DNA of 64,000 nt from Neocallimastix lanati (nom. inval.). Taxonomy: Eukaryota; Neocallimastigomycota; Neocallimastigomycetes; Neocallimastigales; Neocallimastigaceae. Numbering within the stretch: the first letter of the stretch is position 1; each line of letters starts with the position of its first letter. Of the stretch, positions 12,200 through 22,085 are shown one piece after another. The stretch spans positions 1,335,501 to 1,399,500 of the forward strand of contig JACVTC010000018.1 of assembly GCA_016946835.1 (NCBI GenBank). Reading direction: 5' to 3'. The translations under genes and the position numbers were made by a program. Below the pieces are notes generated by a model, which saw only the letters and a program-made list of their open reading frames with translations, was not told the DNA's origin and did not search any database.

Positions 12200-12206
12200 T
12201 TTTTTT
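12200..12206 (+). terminator. Pol III T-run terminator of tRNA-Ser
   Basis: Seven T residues begin six bases after the tRNA discriminator base, a typical RNA polymerase III stop signal. Confidence 0.8.
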
Positions 12207-12359
12207 CTCACATCTATCATTTTAAGGAATAGTTTATTTATATATAAAATTTTTATATCTGTATTTTTTATTTTATTTTTTTATTTATTTATATTTTTAC
12301 TTTTACCTTTATTTTTATTTTTACTTTTTACTTTTTTTTAATTTTAAAATATTATAATT

Positions 12360-14130
12360 AAAAAAAAAATATATATTAAATATAAATAAAATAGGAAAAA
12401 TAAATAATTGAAATTAAAAAAAAAAATAAATTAATAAAATAAAAATTGGATTAAAAAAAAATAATAATAAAAATTTGGAAATAAAAAAAATGAAAAAATA
12501 AAATTTTAAATAAAATAAAATAAAAAATAAAAAAAAAATAAAAAATTGGAAATAAAAAATAAAAATTGAAATCAAAAAAAAAATAAAAAAAATAAAAATT
12601 AGACATAAAAAAAAATAAAAGAAAAAAAAAATAAAAAATAGAATCAAAAATAAAAATAAAAAAATAAAAAATAAAAATAAAATAAATATAGAAGATTACC
12701 AATAGTGCTTCAATATGTTGTTTCTTTAAAACTGTTACTTCTTAAATTAGTATCTTCAAGGGGTTTTGTGTTTCGTGTCGGATTACATCTTATTAAGTTA
12801 TATTTCCTAAGTAGTTCTTTTAAGTATTCCCTCTGATGTAAGATGTAACCATCGTTTACTTTTTCAAATTTTATTTTGATGACGAAATCCACTTCTCCAA
12901 TATCTTTGATTTTATATTTTTCTTGTATTTGATCCTTAACGAATAATACATCTTTGTCTTTACCTATAATCAAGATATCATAAACGTATACAGTGATGAT
13001 ACATATCATTTCCTTTGTTTCGTTTTCCTTTATATAGATACAAGGTTCACTGACAAGTCTCCTGGAATTCATTTCTAGGAGACTATTGTTTAAATCATCG
13101 TTCCATTGGCGGCCTGCTTGTATCAAGCTGTAGAGAGCTCTCTTTAGTTTCCAATAACCTTGGTTTGAACCATTGTTGTATCCCTCAGGTGGTTTCATAT
13201 AAATGTCTTCAGTGAGTTTGGCATTTAGGTACGAGGCATTTATATCGATTTGCAGAATTTTGAAATTTCTTTGAAACGCAATTACTACGATAATATGTAA
13301 GGAATCTAATTTTAGTGTTGGTGAGAATGTGTAGAAGTAGTCGATTCCGAAACGTTGTGAAAATCCTCTGGCAACCAATCTAGCCTTACGTTTTGTGATG
13401 TTGCCGTTTTTGTCATGTTTGTATTTGAATAGCCATGCTCATGATACGATATTTGTGCCTTTGGGTATATGTTCTATTATTTCAAATACGTTTATTTGAT
13501 TCATGTTATTTATTTTTTCCTTTATTGAGTTTAACCAATTAGAAAAAAATAAAATAATAAAAATAAATAAAATAAAATAATAATTTGAATCAAAAATAAA
13601 AAAAAAATAAAATTAATAATTAATTCAAAAAAAAATTAAAAAATAAATAAAAAATTGGAATTAAGAAATAAAAAATAGAATTAAAAAAAAATAAAAAAAA
13701 ATAAAAATTTGACTTAAAAAAAATTAAAAAAAATAAAAATTTGACCTAAAAAAAAATAAAAAAAATAAAAATTTGACTTAAAAAAAAATAAAAAATAAAA
13801 TCTTAGAATCAAAAAAAATTATAAAAAATAAAAAAAAAAATAAAAATAAAAAAAGATAAAAATTAAACATAAAAAAATAAAAAAAAAATAAAAAAATAAA
13901 AATTAGACATAAAAAAAAATTAAAAATAAAAAAAAAATTGGAATTAAGAAATAAAAATTGAAATTAAATAAAAAATTAAAAAAAAAAATTAAAAAAAAAA
14001 ATAAAAAAAAAAAATAAAAATTTGACTTGAAAAAAAAATAAAAAATAAAATAAAAGATAAAAATTGGACATAAAAAAAAATAAAAAAATAAAAAAATAAA
14101 ATTGAAAAAAAATAAAATAAAAATTAGAGT

Positions 14131-14162
<32 letters not shown>

Positions 14163-14760
14163 AATTGGAATCAAAAAAACAAAAAATAATAAAAAATGAA
14201 ATCAAAAAATCAATAAATAATAAAAAATGGAATCAAAAAAAAATAAAAAAAAATAAAAATTTAACATAAAAAAAATAAAAAATAAAAAATTGTAATCAAA
14301 AAATCAAAAAATAATAAAAAATGGAATCAAGAAAAAAAAAAATAAAAAAAAAATTAAAATCAAAAAAAAATAAAAAAAATTGGATATTAAAAAATAAAAA
14401 ATAAAATAAAAAAAATAAAAAATAATAATAAAATCGGATATAAAATAAATTAAAAATAAAATAAAATAAAATTTGGAATCAAAAAAATAAAAAAAAAATT
14501 AAATAATAAAAAAAAAATTAAAAAATTGAAATAAAAAAAAAATAAAAACAAAAAAAAATAAAATTAAAAAATTGGAATAAAAAAATAGAATATTGGACAT
14601 AAAAAAATTTAAAAAAAATAAAAATTGAATCAACAAAATAAAAAAAATAAAAAATTGGAATTAAAAAAAAACAAAAACAAAAAAAAATAAAATTAAGAAC
14701 AAAAAAAAATAATAATAAAAAATTAGAATAAAATAATAACAAAAATTTAATAAAAATAGA
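12360..14760. repeat. A-rich strand-asymmetric low-complexity tract
   Basis: About 2.4 kb in which the plus strand is dominated by A runs broken by single T and by short motifs such as TTGGAATCAAAAAA, TTTGACATAAAA and TTGGAAATAAAA. These recur dozens of times, which suggests a degenerate minisatellite that grew by slippage. The copia fragment at 12680-13538 interrupts it. The long Phe/Tyr/Leu frames on the minus strand (12414-12702, 13903-14205, 14518-14742) are artefacts of this composition. Confidence 0.8.
12680..13538 (-). pseudogene. Ty1/copia reverse transcriptase fragment
   Basis: Minus-strand RT relic. From the upstream side it shows 'EIIEHIPKGTNIVS', an in-frame TGA at 13439-13441, then 'KRKARLVARGFSQRFGIDY', 'FSPTLKLDS', 'IDINASYLNAKLTEDIYMKP', 'ALYSLIQAGRQWND' and 'KYKIKDIGEVDFVIKIKFE'. 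After a TGA at 12710-12712 the frame continues 'STIGNLLYL'. The catalytic YVDD box reads YVYD, so the first Asp is lost by one G to T change. Both TGA codons lie where copia proteins usually have Arg or a similar residue. Gag, protease, integrase, RNase H and LTRs are missing, and both ends run into the A-rich tract. The sequence is related to the copia element at 19528-25809. Confidence 0.92.
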
Positions 14761-15471
14761 TTTAATAAATTTTAAGAAAATTTGTTAGCGTTAACAGTTT
14801 AACAATTTTTTTTTATAACTGAATATTTAAAATAATGATTTAACTAAATAGAAATTATTAAAATTAAAGTTAAATTTACGCATGCTAATGCAGAGGCTTA
14901 ATTAATACAAAGTTTATTATATTGAATAAATTATTATTTTAATTCTGTTAAATGATTTTTTAATTAATATATTTACTTATTCACTAACTTAACCTGAATT
15001 TATTTAAATAATTACTATCTATTCACTTATATACTATATTCTGAATTTTGATTAATTATTATTTTCTTATTTAATTTTATAATTTTAATTAATTCATTAT
15101 AGGATTAATTTAACCGCCATACAAGTATTATGGGTTCTTGAGAGAGTTTTTTAATACGTGACCACTATAAATATGGTATACAGGTATATGATTTAGGTTA
15201 AAAGAAATACTTAAATATTGTTGGTCAGTAATAATATTAATCTTAAAATAATTATCCTATTAAACTTAAATTATTTATATCTCAGCGATAATTCACTCTT
15301 TCTGTGAATAGTTGGCAGAGCTTGTACTTAGGTGTTTATTTATTTTTAAATTATTAATTTTTAATCAATTAATATTAAAATATTTGATATAACAATTTAC
15401 GTTAATTGTTACGCTAATGCGTTAAATACGATATTACATGTTATATTTATAGAATTATCACTTTGTTACCA
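14761..15471 (-). repeat. AT-rich flank and LTR-like 3' region of second Ty3/gypsy relic
   Basis: From about 15170 to 15471, read on the minus strand, this resembles 3130-3440: it has the AACGCATTAGCG palindrome followed by TTAACGTAAATTGTT, then an element around 'CTAAGTACAAGCTCTGCC' matching 'CAGTATAAGCCCAGTAACTG'. It is therefore the LTR/3' region of the relic at 15472-18250. From 14761 to 15170 I see nothing beyond A/T-rich sequence. Confidence 0.55.
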
Positions 15472-18250
15472 GTAGGAGCTAGTACAAGGATTTTGGGTAA
15501 TTTGTAGTAAGGCTCTGTTGGGTAGATTATGTTGTTGTAAGTTATAATTGTAGAACTCTGCTAAAAACAGATAATCCATCCAGCTTTCGACATCGTAGGT
15601 ACCAACAAAGAATTTTAGATAGGTTTCTACCTAGGTATTATTCCTTTCAACTTGGCCTACAATTTCGTGATGACTTGTGGTAGTGTAGTTTATCTTCGTC
15701 CCAAAGAACTCTAGTAGCTCTTTCCATACCTGGCTCATAAATTGGGTTCCTGAATTGGTAGTTACAATCTTAGGGAATCTATGCCACCTATAGATTTCCT
15801 TTAGGAACGCATTAGCAAGACACGTTAGCCTTTGGTAGATGTTTAAATCCTATCATGTGAATCATCTTGGTTAATTTATTATAGCACATCAAAATGTAAC
15901 CTGAAATATTTTTCCTCATTTTTTGGCCAGTTGAAGTTTCTTAATACTCGATCTGATGTTTTTGTTTATAACTAAAATGACCTGCATACTCATTGTTGTG
16001 GTTTAATTGTATAATCGTCTTCCTAAGCAATGTTAGTCCGTAAACTTGTTCAATGTTTTATTTTCTAACCAGAAGACCATCCAGCTTTAACCAATATTTC
16101 TTGTTTTAGTTATTTCTCGTGTCTTCTGCCAAATCCTTAAATATTTCTTAGGTCATCTTGTCTTGTCGGTAGGCATGCTTAATATCATCTACGAAGTTTG
16201 TAACTAAAGCCAAATAGCTTTTTTTGAATTATTTTCTAGACACTCTTTTTTCCGTAGGGTTATTGATAATTTTATTTTTTTTTTACTTGTGGTTTTTAAC
16301 TTCTTGTGATCTTAACCAAATCTTCGCATTTATCGTAATCGAGTAAATAATCCTAGTAATCACCAATATATACTATTCCTCTCTCATAGTAGAATTGCCT
16401 GGTTCATTTCGTAAAAACCGTACCTTCAATGTCCTTGTTATCATTAACCTGATTTATAATTTTTGTTATTCTCACTGAAGGTTCACTTTTCCTTTCTTTC
16501 AGCTTTATCTTCATCCTTTAGTTGTACCAAGTAGATGTTTTTTTTTTACCTTTGCATTCTCCTGGTGAAACTACATTCGGTAGTCCTGGTCTCTCACAAG
16601 CAATTTTGTATATCATAGATTGTTGGTCGTGGACATCTACTTTCCCATATATATGTATATAAGATGTCTGTCCATAAACTTTAAACCCAATAGGATGGTT
16701 CGCGGCATGGCCTCAGCTAGTCTGCCTCTCGTCTTAAAGACATACCATACCATTTGACTTTACCAGTTTTACCTTTATATGGAACTCCTCTGTCACCCTA
16801 GGAATGAACTCTTTACCAGCGGCAGTAGTGAGTATTAAGGGTCGAACATGAATTTGGAAACTCATTTCTTTGAGTAACTATGGATGGATCATGTCCATCC
16901 GTGAACCCATATCATACAGTACTTTTAGGTTTTGGAGACCCTCTCTGATAACCTAAGTTGCTTATCTTATCTTATTGCTCATACTTTTCGTACTCCGGCT
17001 CATCTTAAGTCAATAGCGCAGTCTTAGGGATCGGGTTGTTACCACTCGTCCAGGAGTCCTTTAAAATAATTTTGTTCACTGCTTGGTCTCGTACCGAAAT
17101 CTTTCCTTCCATTATGGGTGTTATTATCTCGTATATCTTTATTATTATTTAATTGCCTTGTAGACTCTCTTCTACTAAAGTCTTTTCTATCGCTTTGACG
17201 ATTATTACTATTCCTAGATCTTCGTGGGTCCATCATTCCTAATAAGGACCATGATGGCATTTTTTTTTTTTTTCGCGTTTATATTCAAAACTTTCAAAGT
17301 ATTTGTCTTTATAATCCACCGGGGGAAGGTATCATTCCTACCTTCTTAAACACGTTAGGTAGATTCTTCCAATGTCTGCTATTCCACAGCTAAGTCATAG
17401 GCAAGCTTCTTGGACGGAAGGTTTTTTACTTGTTGTACCAGTAACAATCTCTCTTAGTTTCATCGGTGAGCTGTAGTATTCCTGCTTAATCGATTGAACT
17501 CGAAGAGGTATTCGTAGGCTTTTCTCCATTCATGATTTAAGTTTTAGCATAGCAGTTTTTAACCTTCCTTCAAAGTTCACTCACTTTTAAATTCCTATAG
17601 AAACCTATCCATTAATCTTTGTGGTTGCGGGTCATCTCTTTGCTTGAGTACTTCATTCATCTGGAACCACTTTTTTAAACCGTTCCTTGTAAGAGGTCCT
17701 CGATGAAGTACGAGGTTTATAGTAAGGCTTGATCTGGTGGTAATTTTTGGTGTCTACCAATGTAAGTACATCGATAAATGATTCCACGTCTCTTGTTTCA
17801 CCATTGAATATTGGTATGGGATGTCTCTTTCGTACTCTGCAGGGGTACGCATTCGTCATTATCACATCATCCATCACGTTCTTAGTAAATATAGGAATAG
17901 GTGGCGTGGATTGATAATTCATTTTTGAAATCTAGGTTCTCTTGTTATCTATGTGTAAATGGAAGATGGTTGACTTGTGGATACTGGAGCCTTCTTCTGA
18001 TTTTCAGAAGCTAACTTTCCCTAAACGTTCGATCCCTTGCGGTTGAGTTTGATGAACGGCCATCAGCTTCTCAATCTTCTCTTGGGACTCTTTGCGGTAT
18101 ATCCTTTCCTATTCTTGGTTCGCATCCAAGTATTCTTTAATCTTGATAATCTTCTGATTTTTTAACGTATAGGTCTTGTTGGAAATTTTTTCCATTTATC
18201 TGGTCCTCATCCAAATCGGTTTCAATCTTCTTAATTTCATTATCCAGAAG
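15472..18250 (-). pseudogene. Ty3/gypsy relic: Gag, protease and integrase, RT deleted
   Basis: Read on the minus strand. A charged, coiled-coil-like Gag N-terminus (about 18250-17923) leads into Gag core ('HPIPIFNGETRDVESFID', 17922-17560) and a basic Arg/Asn-rich Gag C-terminus (17260-17039). A retropepsin-like piece follows (about 16960-16700) with 'YDMGSRMDMIHP' in place of the usual DSG/DTG. Then come linker sequence and integrase (about 16200-15472: 'QLNHNNEYAGH', 'GFKHLPKAN', 'GTQFMSQVWKELLEFFG', 'TTSHHEIVGQVERNN', 'DYLFLAEFYNY'). RT and RNase H are absent between protease and integrase. A ~180-bp piece with the integrase zinc-finger cysteines and first catalytic Asp is also gone. Many stops and frameshifts are present. 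The integrase is clearly of the same family as 1403-2250. Confidence 0.9.
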
Positions 18251-18665
18251 ATAATATTATAAAATGATGATAAATAATTTTTTTTTTTTGTTTTTTAAAA
18301 AAAAAATAAATACATATAAAATAAATAATTTAAATAATTTATTTATAAAAATTTTTTTATTTCATTTCTCATGTCTTTATATATATAAATTTATACAAAA
18401 AATGACTACCAGAATAGCAAAAGCGAATTTTATTTGGATAGAATTTTTTTTTTTTTTTACTTTTTTTTAATTTAATCTTTTATTACTTTCTTTAATTTAT
18501 TAATTTATTTTAATTAATTTATTTTATTAATTATTATTTTCTAATTTGTTTTTATCATAATTATTAGAATTTTATTATTAAATACTTTAATATAAACTAA
18601 TACTATAGTTTTTTATTTGTTATTTATATGCTTAGTAATACACATTATTATTTATTATTATATTA
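18251..18665. other. Intergenic AT-rich sequence
   Basis: Between the Ty3/gypsy relic and the secreted-protein gene I see only A/T-rich sequence with T runs. Short frames here are low complexity. The region includes the probable 3' end of the minus-strand gene that follows. Confidence 0.6.
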
Positions 18666-19352
18666 TTATAATATTAGTAATGAAGATAAAATTGATAAAA
18701 TTAATATAATACTACTTTTTTTAATAGTATCAGCATCACTTGTAATTTGTAAAGATCTACAATCGTCACTTTCTAATTTTTTAACTACATTATTATATGA
18801 ATTTAATTCATGATAGTTAAATGCTCCTTCAGTAACTGATAAATTTTCATAAGTTAATAAATGATCGATTTTAATTTTTTTAGCTACTTTAATAAAAGAA
18901 TCCGTACAAACTTTTGATTTACAAGTATTCTTTATAAAATCATAATCATAATCATCACTTATCACAAATATACCAAGTGGGCATAAATTATCTTCTTCAT
19001 CGGTTAAACAAGTTAAATCTTTAATAATGGCTGTATATTCTATATTAATTGGTTGATAGTATTCTTCAATTGTAGGTTCATTTTTACAGTTTGGAAGATA
19101 ATTTAATGGATTTTTATAAAAATTTTGACATTTTTCAGATTTAAAAGAAGAGCATAATTGTTTAAAATTAGTTTTAGTAACTTCATCCATACATTCAGTA
19201 TATTCTGAATTATTTAGCTCTTCAATACAAGCTTCACTTAATCCTTCATTAAACAAGTCTTCATTAAAAGTTACACCTCTTTTTACATTAATACTGTAAA
19301 CATTACATGAACTAACGATTATTAAATAAAAAAACAAATAAAGAATTTTCAT
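18666..19352 (-). CDS. Secreted cysteine-rich protein, probably GPI-anchored, family unknown
   Basis: A 228-residue intronless frame. The ATG at 19352 is followed by a hydrophobic signal peptide ('MKILYLFFYLIIVSSCNVYS'), with likely cleavage near residue 20. The mature part is acidic and contains ten cysteines (EAC, TEC, QLC, EKC, PNC, LTC, NLC, NTC, KVC, DDC), an even number that would allow five disulfides. The last ~20 residues ('KKSSIILILSILSSLLIL') form a hydrophobic tail after a small-residue region, as in GPI-anchor signals. An uncharacterised wall or surface protein of the fungus is the best reading; I recognise no catalytic motif. It is flanked by a Ty3/gypsy relic and a copia element, so it is a lone host gene in transposon-rich DNA. 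Coding use is A/T-rich like its surroundings, with no sign of transfer. Confidence 0.85.
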   Translation of the reverse strand: MKILYLFFYLIIVSSCNVYSINVKRGVTFNEDLFNEGLSEACIEELNNSEYTECMDEVTKTNFKQLCSSFKSEKCQNFYKNPLNYLPNCKNEPTIEEYYQPINIEYTAIIKDLTCLTDEEDNLCPLGIFVISDDYDYDFIKNTCKSKVCTDSFIKVAKKIKIDHLLTYENLSVTEGAFNYHELNSYNNVVKKLESDDCRSLQITSDADTIKKSSIILILSILSSLLIL

Positions 19353-19522
19353 TTTAATATTTATATAATTTAACTTTAGTAATATATATTATATATTTAT
19401 ATTAATTTTAAATTATATAAACATATTAAATATTTTTTATATAATCTATATTAAACCAAATTAAAAATTAATATTTTTTTTTTTTTTTTTTTTTTTTTGA
19501 ATATTTTTAATTAAATCATCTT
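19353..19522. other. Upstream region of secreted-protein gene
   Basis: A/T-rich sequence with a 26-base T run at about 19473-19498. It probably contains the minus-strand promoter, but no defined motif stands out. Confidence 0.4.
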
Positions 19523-19527
19523 AAATT

Positions 19528-19767
19528 TGTTAGAATATAAAAAAAAATAAATACTTAATAATGACTTTAATATAATTTAGCCAATCAGAATATTATTATA
19601 TTTAAATAAAATTATAAAAGAAATAAAATGTAACCTTGTCAAAAATATACACTTTTGTAATTATAAAAAAATAAAGATAAAATAAAATTAAATATTTAGT
19701 ATTATATATAAAATGCTACACTAAAAATATATCTAATTTTCTCAATATTTTCTTTTGGTATTTAATA
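19528..19767 (+). repeat. 5' LTR of copia element
   Basis: 240 bp, starting TGTTAGAATATAAA and ending TTTTGGTATTTAATA. It matches 25571-25809 almost throughout. The end is not the usual CA but is fixed by where the two LTRs diverge and by the AAATT flanking repeat. Confidence 0.92.
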
Positions 19768-19787
19768 GATTAAGAGTCTCACCCTAC
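19768..19787 (+). other. Primer-binding site complementary to tRNA-Lys(CTT) anticodon arm
   Basis: GATTAAGAGTCTCACCCTAC starts at the first base after the LTR. Its reverse complement contains TGAGACTCTTAATC, which corresponds to the anticodon stem-loop of eukaryotic tRNA-Lys(CTT), plus a GTAG that fits the D-arm side. Drosophila copia and yeast Ty5 are known to prime with a half tRNA cut in the anticodon loop, using initiator Met. Here the primer appears to be a half tRNA-Lys. The match to tRNA-Lys is from general knowledge; no tRNA-Lys gene is in the window. Confidence 0.75.
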
Positions 19788-20110
19788 AACTGAACTTAAC
19801 CATAAGTTAAGTTATAATTTACATAATTAATATATATAAATATATTTATCTTATAAATAAATTGAACTAAAACTTTCTTATTTTTAATATTCAAAATCAT
19901 TTTTATATTTATCAATATAAACGTCTAACTTTGAATTAGCAAAGAAATAATTTAATTAATTATGAATCTATATAATTAATTTTGTCATTTTCGTAATAAT
20001 TGAATCAAAATATATTATCAAAAATATTTTTAAAAATAAATTTATGAGGGATTAATACAATTTAATAATATCATTATTCATTATATATAAAAATATACAT
20101 ATGTATTATA

Positions 20111-20352
20111 GTCAGTCAAATTATTATTCGAACTGAAAAATAGTATAATCAATAAAATTTTATATTGAAATAAAATAAAAAATAATAATAAAAATAAAAT
20201 AATAAAATAGTCAGTCAAATAATTAATTTGAACTGAAAATCATATGGTCAGTCAAATAATTAATTTGAACTGAAAATCATATGGTCAGTCAAATAATTAA
20301 TTTGAACTGAAAATCATATGGTCAGTCAAATAATTAATTTGAACTGAAAATA
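20111..20352 (+). repeat. 37-bp tandem repeats in copia leader
   Basis: Three and a partial fourth near-identical 37-bp units run from 20210 to 20352, each beginning GTCAGTCAAATAATTAATTT and ending CATATG. A diverged unit lies at 20111-20143. Within each, CAGTCAAAT and ATTTGAACTG can pair, so each unit may form a hairpin. Position between primer site and gag suggests a transcription or packaging signal. Confidence 0.9.
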
Positions 20353-20856
20353 TTATTGTCAATTATTAACAATAAAAATAAAAAAATATATATATTTTTA
20401 ATTCCAATATTAATAAATGTAAATCAAGTATAAATACCTTTTTCAAACATAAAAAACCAATAATATAAATGTTTAATTAAATTAATTTCAAATGGCATAA
20501 TGAAAAATATTACATTAAAAATAAGATAAAAATAGAAACCAATCATAATTCTGAAATATATTATTTTATAACCCTTTTTTTATTAAGTAATAAATATAAC
20601 TTAACCAATTATCAAAAAATATAAATTATTAAAGTTTATTATAAATCATCATAGAAATATTAAACAATATTTATTTCAATTTACATTTATTTAATGAAAA
20701 TAGAATAAGATTTTAATCAATATATTGAATATGTATAAATAAACAATCCAGATATACAATATATCACTCATCAATTATTATTTAAAAAATATTTGCATAA
20801 TATAAAATATTAATAAATTATTAAAAAAAAAATAAATTAATTTAAAACTCTCCACA

Positions 20857-21690
20857 ATGGCTAACACAAGAAGAAACAATAGAAATGAAGTAATTACCAT
20901 TGAAGAACCCATTGACATCAGGCCAACAATTAAATTTAACTGCTCTGAAAATTTTAACAGAGCAGTTGAATTAAATACTGAAAACTATAATAGATGGAGA
21001 ACCAAAATCCTTCATCTATTATCAATTAACAATCTAGTTGGTTATATCACCAAAGAAAAGGTTAAGAAGTTAAGGAAAAGAGATATACAAGATGACCTAT
21101 CTGATTATATCGAATATGAATTTGATGACACATTGGTGTATGACAAAAACACCAATGTAGTTGATATCAAAAACGATATTAAAACAAAATGGATCGTCCT
21201 AAACAGTATTGGAGAAAAAACCCAAGACATTGTGCAAAGATTAAATAAAACTGCCTTTGAATTGTGGAAGATTCTAAAAAGATCTTTTACCAAAAACATC
21301 AACACGCGTAAATTAGAACTTAAAAATAAGCTCGATAATTTGAAGTATAACCCAGAAGTGGATATCAATATTTTTATTTCTGGACTACAGAACACTATTG
21401 ATGAACTCGAGAAAATAGATAATGACATTAAATCAAGTGTTAAAGTGGGAATCCTTAACAGAAGTCTCCCAGAAGAACTCCATTGGATTAATGTGTTCCA
21501 ATTTAAAATGATTGGAATAAATGTAGTGAATATGTTAAGGATGTATTGCCTGAAATCATCTCTTCAAACTTAAAAGAATCCTTAACAAATAATCAAAATA
21601 ATCAAATATTTTTTAATAGAAAATAATACTAACATTAATACAAATAAGAAAAACTTACTAAAATAAAAACATTTACTAAAAAGACTAAAA
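20857..21690 (+). pseudogene. copia Gag
   Basis: Starts at the ATG at 20857 ('MANTRRNNRNEVITIEE'). It shows the copia Gag signature 'LNTENYNRWRTKILHLLSIN' near residue 40, then 'KTAFELWKILKRSF' and 'LELKNKLDNLKYNPEVDINI'. The first frame ends at 21573, but homology moves to another frame near 21505 ('NKCSEYVKDVLPEI', 'SSNLKESLTNNQNN'), so there is one frameshift, with clustered TAA codons at about 21622-21650 before the zinc knuckle. The intact N-terminal two thirds would make a 238-residue truncated Gag. Confidence 0.88.
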
Positions 21691-22085
21691 ATGGTAGATG
21701 TAATTACTGTAGTAAATGGGGCCATTTCTTTTATAACTGTAAAATTAGAAGAGATGATAAAAATAATAACAAAAGAAGAAAAATTTTCAAACGGAGAAGA
21801 AATAATTTTAAAAGAAAATATAATAAACGTAGAAATTATGCAAATTTCATGGAAAAAGAAAGGTACGATACAAGCTATGTCTTTGCTTTTACCAAGGATT
21901 ACAATTCTCAAGAAAATCTTGATATTAATTTTGCCGAAATAAATAAACAAAACGAAAATAATAAACAAAAAGAAATGATGTGTTGGATATTGGACTCTGG
22001 CGCATCAATAAATATCACTGGTCATTTAAATAAATTACATAATATTCAAAAGTGTAATGACAAAGTTTATTTAGCTAATAATTAA
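21691..22085 (+). pseudogene. copia CCHC zinc knuckle and protease
   Basis: In the frame of 21693 a CX2CX4HX4C knuckle is visible ('GRCNYCSKWGHFFYNCKIRR', 21693-21752). A basic linker follows, then the aspartic protease active site 'CWILDSGASINITGH' (about 21980-22025) with the catalytic DSG intact. The frame stops at 22083, inside the protease. Protease normally releases Gag and Pol products in the virus-like particle. Confidence 0.88.

Noticed and set aside
12414-14742. Long minus-strand frames rich in Phe, Tyr and Leu
   Set aside because: They are translations of A-rich low-complexity DNA, without a domain, a balanced composition or a plausible start.
20210-20352. CRISPR-like array
   Set aside because: Units are contiguous with no spacers, and the context is a eukaryotic retrotransposon leader.
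21105-21968. Minus-strand frames inside the copia gag region
   Set aside because: Antisense shadows of Gag, the CCHC knuckle and the linker.
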